Notes under the pieces: model-generated
The model's input: the letters and a program-made list of their open reading frames with translations, nothing else
Told to the model about the DNA's origin: nothing
Databases searched by the model: none
Source: Alkalicoccus halolimnae
GTDB taxonomy: Bacteria; Bacillota; Bacilli; Bacillales; Salisediminibacteriaceae
Assembly: GCF_008014775.2 (NCBI RefSeq)
Contig: NZ_CP144914.1
Coordinates: 1,984,001 to 2,048,000, forward strand
Reading direction: 5' to 3'
DNA: 64,000 nucleotides
Made by a program: the position numbers and the translations under genes
Shown: positions 60,074 to 64,000 of the stretch, one piece after another
Layout of the letters: every line of letters begins with the position of its first letter
How positions within the stretch are numbered: position 1 is the stretch's first letter

Positions 60074-61333
60074 TTATAAAAATATACGGTTAATGTCATT
60101 CCAGGTTACAGCAAGAACGAGCAGCATAAGAAGTGCAAATCCAATAAAATGGACCATTCCCTCTTTCTGCGGGTCGATCGGTTTACCCCGAACTGCCTCC
60201 AGTCCAATGAACAACAGTCTTCCTCCATCAAGAGCAGGAAGCGGGAGCAGGTTAATAATCCCAAGATTCACACTTAGAATTGCCGCCCATTGAAATAGTA
60301 CAAGAATTCCCATTGCAGCTACTTCGCCGGTATAATTATAAATTCCGACCGGTCCTGCCAGTGCATCGAGACTGAACTGGCCTGTAACAAGCATGCCCAG
60401 AGCTTCCACGATTAAAACCGTGTATTCATATGTCTGTGTAAATCCAAATGCCAGTATACCGGTCAAGGTTTTTTCTGTTGGTGCCATAACACCGATAACA
60501 CCGATGTTGTCTGCTTCCGGTATTTCACGCTCATCGGCAGTCATCGTCACGGAAAAAGCTTCTCCATCCCTTGAAATGTCAAATTCCATTGACTCATTTG
60601 GCCGTGCCTGAATAACTTCTGTCATTTCCTCCCAGGTTGAAACTTCTTCTCCATCAATGGCTTCTATTCTGTCTCCACTTTCCAGACCAGCCTCCACTGC
60701 AGGTCCGTCGTCGGTAACACCACCTACAAGAGACTCATTAACAGGAAGTCCAGCAATCGCGGCATAAAGAATCAGCACCACCACAGCTAGAACAAAATTC
60801 ATGAAAGGACCGGCAAAAATAGCCAGAGCGCGCTGCCCGATTGACTTAGAAGCGAACTGTCTGTCATAAGGAGCAATCTGGGTAGATTTTTCGTCATACA
60901 GATAGACGGCCTGACGATCGAGTTCATATGTGACTAATTCATCGCTGTCTTCCGTATAGCCCTTCACAATCAATTCCCGTTCCATATCAATCTTCTCGAC
61001 CTGGATGACTTTGCAGTCAGGATGTTTTGATTTGTTGTTTATAATCAGCTGCTTTACTTTACCTTCTTCTGTAAACGTCAGTCCAATGTCATACCCCGGC
61101 TTTATTTGTACAAGCTCCGGATCTTCTCCTGCCATGCGGACAAAACCGCCCAACGGCAGAAGCCGGATCGTATATGTCGTTTCGTTTCGAACAAAACTGA
61201 ACAGTTTGGGACCGAAGCCAATTGCAAACTCCCGGCAGAGGATCCCAGCTCTTTTAGCAAAAACGAGGTGACCCCATTCGTGAATAAAAACCAGCAGGCC
61301 GAAAATAACGATAACGGCTAAAAATGTATTCAT
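60074..61333 (-). CDS. rseP: RseP/RasP, site-2 intramembrane zinc protease
   Basis: Cleaves substrates inside the membrane; in B. subtilis RasP releases sigma factors such as SigW and acts on cell division and signal peptides. It has 419 residues. The HExxH motif is in [17 protein letters not shown]; a PDZ domain (about 210-275: [18 protein letters not shown]) sits between membrane helices, and the second active-site motif is [13 protein letters not shown]. The ATG is about 9 bases after AAAGGGTG. It lies between dxr and proS, as in B. subtilis. Confidence 0.97.
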   Translation of the reverse strand: MNTFLAVIVIFGLLVFIHEWGHLVFAKRAGILCREFAIGFGPKLFSFVRNETTYTIRLLPLGGFVRMAGEDPELVQIKPGYDIGLTFTEEGKVKQLIINNKSKHPDCKVIQVEKIDMERELIVKGYTEDSDELVTYELDRQAVYLYDEKSTQIAPYDRQFASKSIGQRALAIFAGPFMNFVLAVVVLILYAAIAGLPVNESLVGGVTDDGPAVEAGLESGDRIEAIDGEEVSTWEEMTEVIQARPNESMEFDISRDGEAFSVTMTADEREIPEADNIGVIGVMAPTEKTLTGILAFGFTQTYEYTVLIVEALGMLVTGQFSLDALAGPVGIYNYTGEVAAMGILVLFQWAAILSVNLGIINLLPLPALDGGRLLFIGLEAVRGKPIDPQKEGMVHFIGFALLMLLVLAVTWNDINRIFL

Positions 61334-61348
61334 TTATGCACACACCCT

Positions 61349-62497
61349 TTAACGTATATATGATTCCACGTTGGAACGGGTTGCCCGGTCAATCTTCATT
61401 ATTTCTTCCAATGAAGGAGACGTGACTCCTTTGTGATCGTGAAGTGCCCGCTCCACGAAATCATCGATATCCAGAAAATGAATTTGATCCGCTAAAAACA
61501 TAGCAACGGCCTGCTCATTGGCAGCATTAAGAACCGTAGGGTGAGAACCCCCTTGCTTTCCTGCTTCGATGGCCAGACGCAAAGCTTTAAACCGTTCGTA
61601 GTCCATTTTTTCAAAATGGAGCGCTCCAACTTCCCATAATTTTAACCTCTGCGCGCCTGATATCGCAAGTCTGTTCGGCTGCGTCAGCGCATATTGAATT
61701 GGTACTCTCATATCGGGAGTGCCTAAATGGGCAAGTACACTTCCATCGATATATTCTACCATGGAATGTACGATACTTTCTTTATGAAGAATTACGTCAA
61801 TATCTTCATACGGCATGTCAAATAACCAATGTGCCTCTATTACTTCGAGGCCTTTGTTCATCATTGTAGCCGAATCAATAGTGATTTTCGCCCCCATACT
61901 CCAGTTAGGGTGATTCAAAGCTTCCTGAACAGTAACGCCTTTTAATTCTGCCCGTGTTTTATCACGGAAACTTCCTCCTGAAGCGGTAAGTATAAGTTTG
62001 TCCACTTCTTTAGGATCTCCGTGCAGACACTGATATATAGCAGAGTGTTCGCTGTCTACCGGTATCAGCTTTACATTTTTCTCTTTCTGAAGCTCTGTTA
62101 CAAGATGACCTGCAGTCACCAGGGTTTCTTTATTAGCGATTGCGATATCTTTTCCATGTTTCAATGCTTCTAAAGTAGGTTCCAGACCAACACTGCCCAT
62201 TACTGCGTTAACAAGTACATCCGAACTGTTTCCTGACTTCGCAATCGTAACCAGACCAGGTGCCCCAACAACTATTTCCGGCCGGTATGTAAGTTTGTTC
62301 TTTAATTTTACTGCTTCTTTCTCTTCCTGAACAGCAATTAGTTCCGGCTTGAACTTCTCTATATAGGGAATCGCCTTTGCTGTATTTTTCCCATAAGAAA
62401 GTGATTTAAGATGAAATTCATGCGGATGTTTCGCCAGAACATCAAGCGTTTGTTCCCCTATAGAACCTGTGGCTCCAAGCAAATGAATTGATTTCAT
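61349..62497 (-). CDS. dxr: Dxr, 1-deoxy-D-xylulose 5-phosphate reductoisomerase
   Basis: Second step of the MEP isoprenoid pathway, giving the building blocks for the UppS product. It has 382 residues. NADPH-binding start [26 protein letters not shown], the [13 protein letters not shown] metal-site segment, [12 protein letters not shown] and [20 protein letters not shown] (read with the [10 protein letters not shown] that follows). The ATG follows GGGGGCG. It comes between cdsA and rseP, matching other Bacilli. Confidence 0.97.
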   Translation of the reverse strand: MKSIHLLGATGSIGEQTLDVLAKHPHEFHLKSLSYGKNTAKAIPYIEKFKPELIAVQEEKEAVKLKNKLTYRPEIVVGAPGLVTIAKSGNSSDVLVNAVMGSVGLEPTLEALKHGKDIAIANKETLVTAGHLVTELQKEKNVKLIPVDSEHSAIYQCLHGDPKEVDKLILTASGGSFRDKTRAELKGVTVQEALNHPNWSMGAKITIDSATMMNKGLEVIEAHWLFDMPYEDIDVILHKESIVHSMVEYIDGSVLAHLGTPDMRVPIQYALTQPNRLAISGAQRLKLWEVGALHFEKMDYERFKALRLAIEAGKQGGSHPTVLNAANEQAVAMFLADQIHFLDIDDFVERALHDHKGVTSPSLEEIMKIDRATRSNVESYIR

Positions 62498-62514
62498 ATT
62501 CGCCCCCAGAAAAA

Positions 62515-63309
62515 TTAAGTTAAAAATCCAAATAAATATAATATAGGCATAACAAATATCAGACTGTCAAAACGGTCAAGAATTCCTCCATGACCGGGGA
62601 GGACATGACCTGAGTCTTTCACTGCATAATGACGTTTAAAAGCAGATTCGACGAGATCTCCAAGCTGGCCGGCAATTGAAACGGTTAAAATGCAGAAGAC
62701 GACCGTTATCCACGAATCAAATACTGGAAAGAATGCCGCGAAGATAATCCCTATTACAAAAGCTGATGCAATGCCTCCCAATGCTCCCTCGATCGTTTTT
62801 TTAGGACTGATTTCAGGCCAGAGTTTATGTTTCCCGAAACTTCTTCCTGTAAAGTAAGCACCTGAATCGGTAGCCCAGACGAGAAGAAGCAGAAAGTAAA
62901 TCATCTCCATGCCGGTATCAAGATATCTGGCATGGATAAAGAAGTGAAATCCATAGCCGACATAGACAGAAGCAAGCACCATAAATCCAGCTTCGTCGAA
63001 TGTGAAATTATTTTTCGTAGTAACAGTTATTGAAAGCATAACGACGACTAAAAGTAAAAACAATTCCAGCCGCTCTATCTGTAAAAATTCTGTGAAAAGC
63101 CAATCTTCCGGTATAACAAGTAATAATGTGAAAAGCAGACCCATTAACCCCCGGACGGACCATGGATGAATCTGCTTCATCTTTAAAAGTTCCCACATCC
63201 CTATGGCAGCAAGCAGGACGATTAGCAGAGTAAATAAAAAGCCTCCTATATATATGAGCCCCAAAAATCCAGCTCCGGCTACGATGCCTGTAATAATACG
63301 CTGCTTCAA
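62515..63309 (-). CDS. cdsA: CdsA, phosphatidate cytidylyltransferase
   Basis: Makes CDP-diacylglycerol, the substrate of PgsA in this window. An integral membrane protein of 264 residues with about eight hydrophobic segments. The C-terminal family signature is complete: [20 protein letters not shown], preceded by [20 protein letters not shown]. The TTG start follows GAGGAGGG. It starts 12 bases after uppS ends. Confidence 0.97.
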   Translation of the reverse strand: MKQRIITGIVAGAGFLGLIYIGGFLFTLLIVLLAAIGMWELLKMKQIHPWSVRGLMGLLFTLLLVIPEDWLFTEFLQIERLELFLLLVVVMLSITVTTKNNFTFDEAGFMVLASVYVGYGFHFFIHARYLDTGMEMIYFLLLLVWATDSGAYFTGRSFGKHKLWPEISPKKTIEGALGGIASAFVIGIIFAAFFPVFDSWITVVFCILTVSIAGQLGDLVESAFKRHYAVKDSGHVLPGHGGILDRFDSLIFVMPILYLFGFLT

Positions 63310-63321
63310 ATAGACCCTCCT

Positions 63322-64000
63322 CTACACGCCGCCGTAGCGCCGTTGTCTCTGCTGGTATGCCTGAATGGCTTCGTAAAAATTTTCCTGGTCGAAATCGGGC
63401 CATAGTACTTCAGTAAACCAAAATTCTGAATATGCAAGCTGCCAGAGCATAAAATTACTCAGTCTTATTTCTCCGCTTGTCCGGATCAGAAGATCTGGTT
63501 CAGAAAGACCGCTTGTCATTAAGTAATCGGTTACTGTTTCTTCAGATATATGTTGTTCGTCCAATACACCTTCTCTGACATCTGCATACATTGATTTAAA
63601 TGCATCCATTAATTCTGAACGGCTCCCGTAATTGAGTGCGAAGTTCAAAATTAATCCATTATTGTTTTTAGTCGTTTCGACTGCTTCATTTACAGCTTTT
63701 TTTGTAAATTCAGGCAGTCTTTCTATATCTCCGGTTATTCTCACCCTAACGTTTTCTTCAATCAGTTTAGGGAGTTCGACACTTAAAAATTTTTCCGGAA
63801 GCTTCATGAGAAAATCAACTTCCGTTTTAGGACGTTTCCAGTTCTCAGTCGAAAATGCATATAATGTTAATATCTTAACATCGAGTTCATTGCAGGAACG
63901 GACGACACTGCGGACGACATTCATCCCTTCTCTGTGACCGGCTACGCGAGGGAGTCCCCGTTGTTTGGCCCACCGGCCGTTTCCATCCATGATAATGGCT
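63322..64000 (-). CDS. uppS: UppS, undecaprenyl diphosphate synthase, 5' end outside window
   Basis: Cis-prenyltransferase making the C55 lipid carrier for cell wall units. The visible 226 codons run to the right edge, so only about the first 25 residues are missing. The catalytic Asp motif is at the edge (AIIMDGNGRWAKQRGL), followed by GHREGMNVVR, the YAFSTENWKRP loop and the C-terminal RTSGEIRLSNFMLWQLAY with conserved arginines. It heads the uppS-cdsA-dxr-rseP-proS run. Confidence 0.97.
   Translation of the reverse strand, partial: AIIMDGNGRWAKQRGLPRVAGHREGMNVVRSVVRSCNELDVKILTLYAFSTENWKRPKTEVDFLMKLPEKFLSVELPKLIEENVRVRITGDIERLPEFTKKAVNEAVETTKNNNGLILNFALNYGSRSELMDAFKSMYADVREGVLDEQHISEETVTDYLMTSGLSEPDLLIRTSGEIRLSNFMLWQLAYSEFWFTEVLWPDFDQENFYEAIQAYQQRQRRYGGV

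Overview
The window reads as a stretch of core chromosome from a low-GC Gram-positive bacterium of the Bacillaceae. Gene content and order follow the Bacillus subtilis chromosome between uppS and tkt, with strong AGGAGG-type ribosome binding sites and many TTG and GTG starts. The many acidic proteins, together with the absence of several sporulation genes, hint at a halophilic or alkaliphilic relative (inference only). All genes except lexA are on the minus strand, so the operons read from right to left. There are 55 genes that I can support, two of them cut by the window edges (tkt on the left, uppS on the right). I see no tRNA, rRNA, CRISPR array, prophage or insertion sequence.

Layout from left to right. 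1-3.4 kb: tkt, then the SOS block ynzC-yneB-yneA divergent from lexA, with LexA operators between yneA and lexA. 3.4-5.0 kb: two small unknown genes and about 900 bases of mostly empty DNA, the only accessory-looking segment. 5.0-15.8 kb: glnA with a GlnR/TnrA-type operator, ynbB, hflX, hfq, miaA, an RsmJ-like methyltransferase, mutL and mutS. 15.9-25.3 kb: ymcA(ricA)-miaB, kbl-tdh, spoVS, ymdB, rny and recA with its own LexA operator. 25.3-37.2 kb: a DEAD-box helicase, cinA, pgsA, rodZ, ymfK, ymfI-ymfH-ymfF, a GntR regulator and spoIIIE/ftsK. 37.4-44.0 kb: an RNase J, dapA-dapG-asd (lysine/diaminopimelate) and an M16 protease. 44.1-53.8 kb: pnp, rpsO, then the translation operon rimP-nusA-rnpM-ylxQ-infB-ylxP-rbfA-truB-ribF. 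54.0-64.0 kb: polC, proS, rseP, dxr, cdsA and uppS.

Several themes link the genes. DNA repair and SOS: lexA, recA, mutSL, yneA. RNA turnover and modification: rny, RNase J, pnp, hfq, the helicase, miaA, miaB, truB, ricA. EF-P modification: ynbB and ymfF/H/I. Cell envelope: pgsA, rodZ, dap genes, dxr, cdsA, uppS, rseP.

No clearly new system stands out. The most notable points are absences at conserved loci (glnR, cotE, spoVFA/spoVFB, tepA), a strong hairpin over the start region of ynbB, a Glu in place of the usual Asp in the RNase J metal motif, and an uncharacterised ACT-like plus P-loop protein (YmfK). All identifications are from reading the sequence and recalled knowledge of the families; no searches were run.
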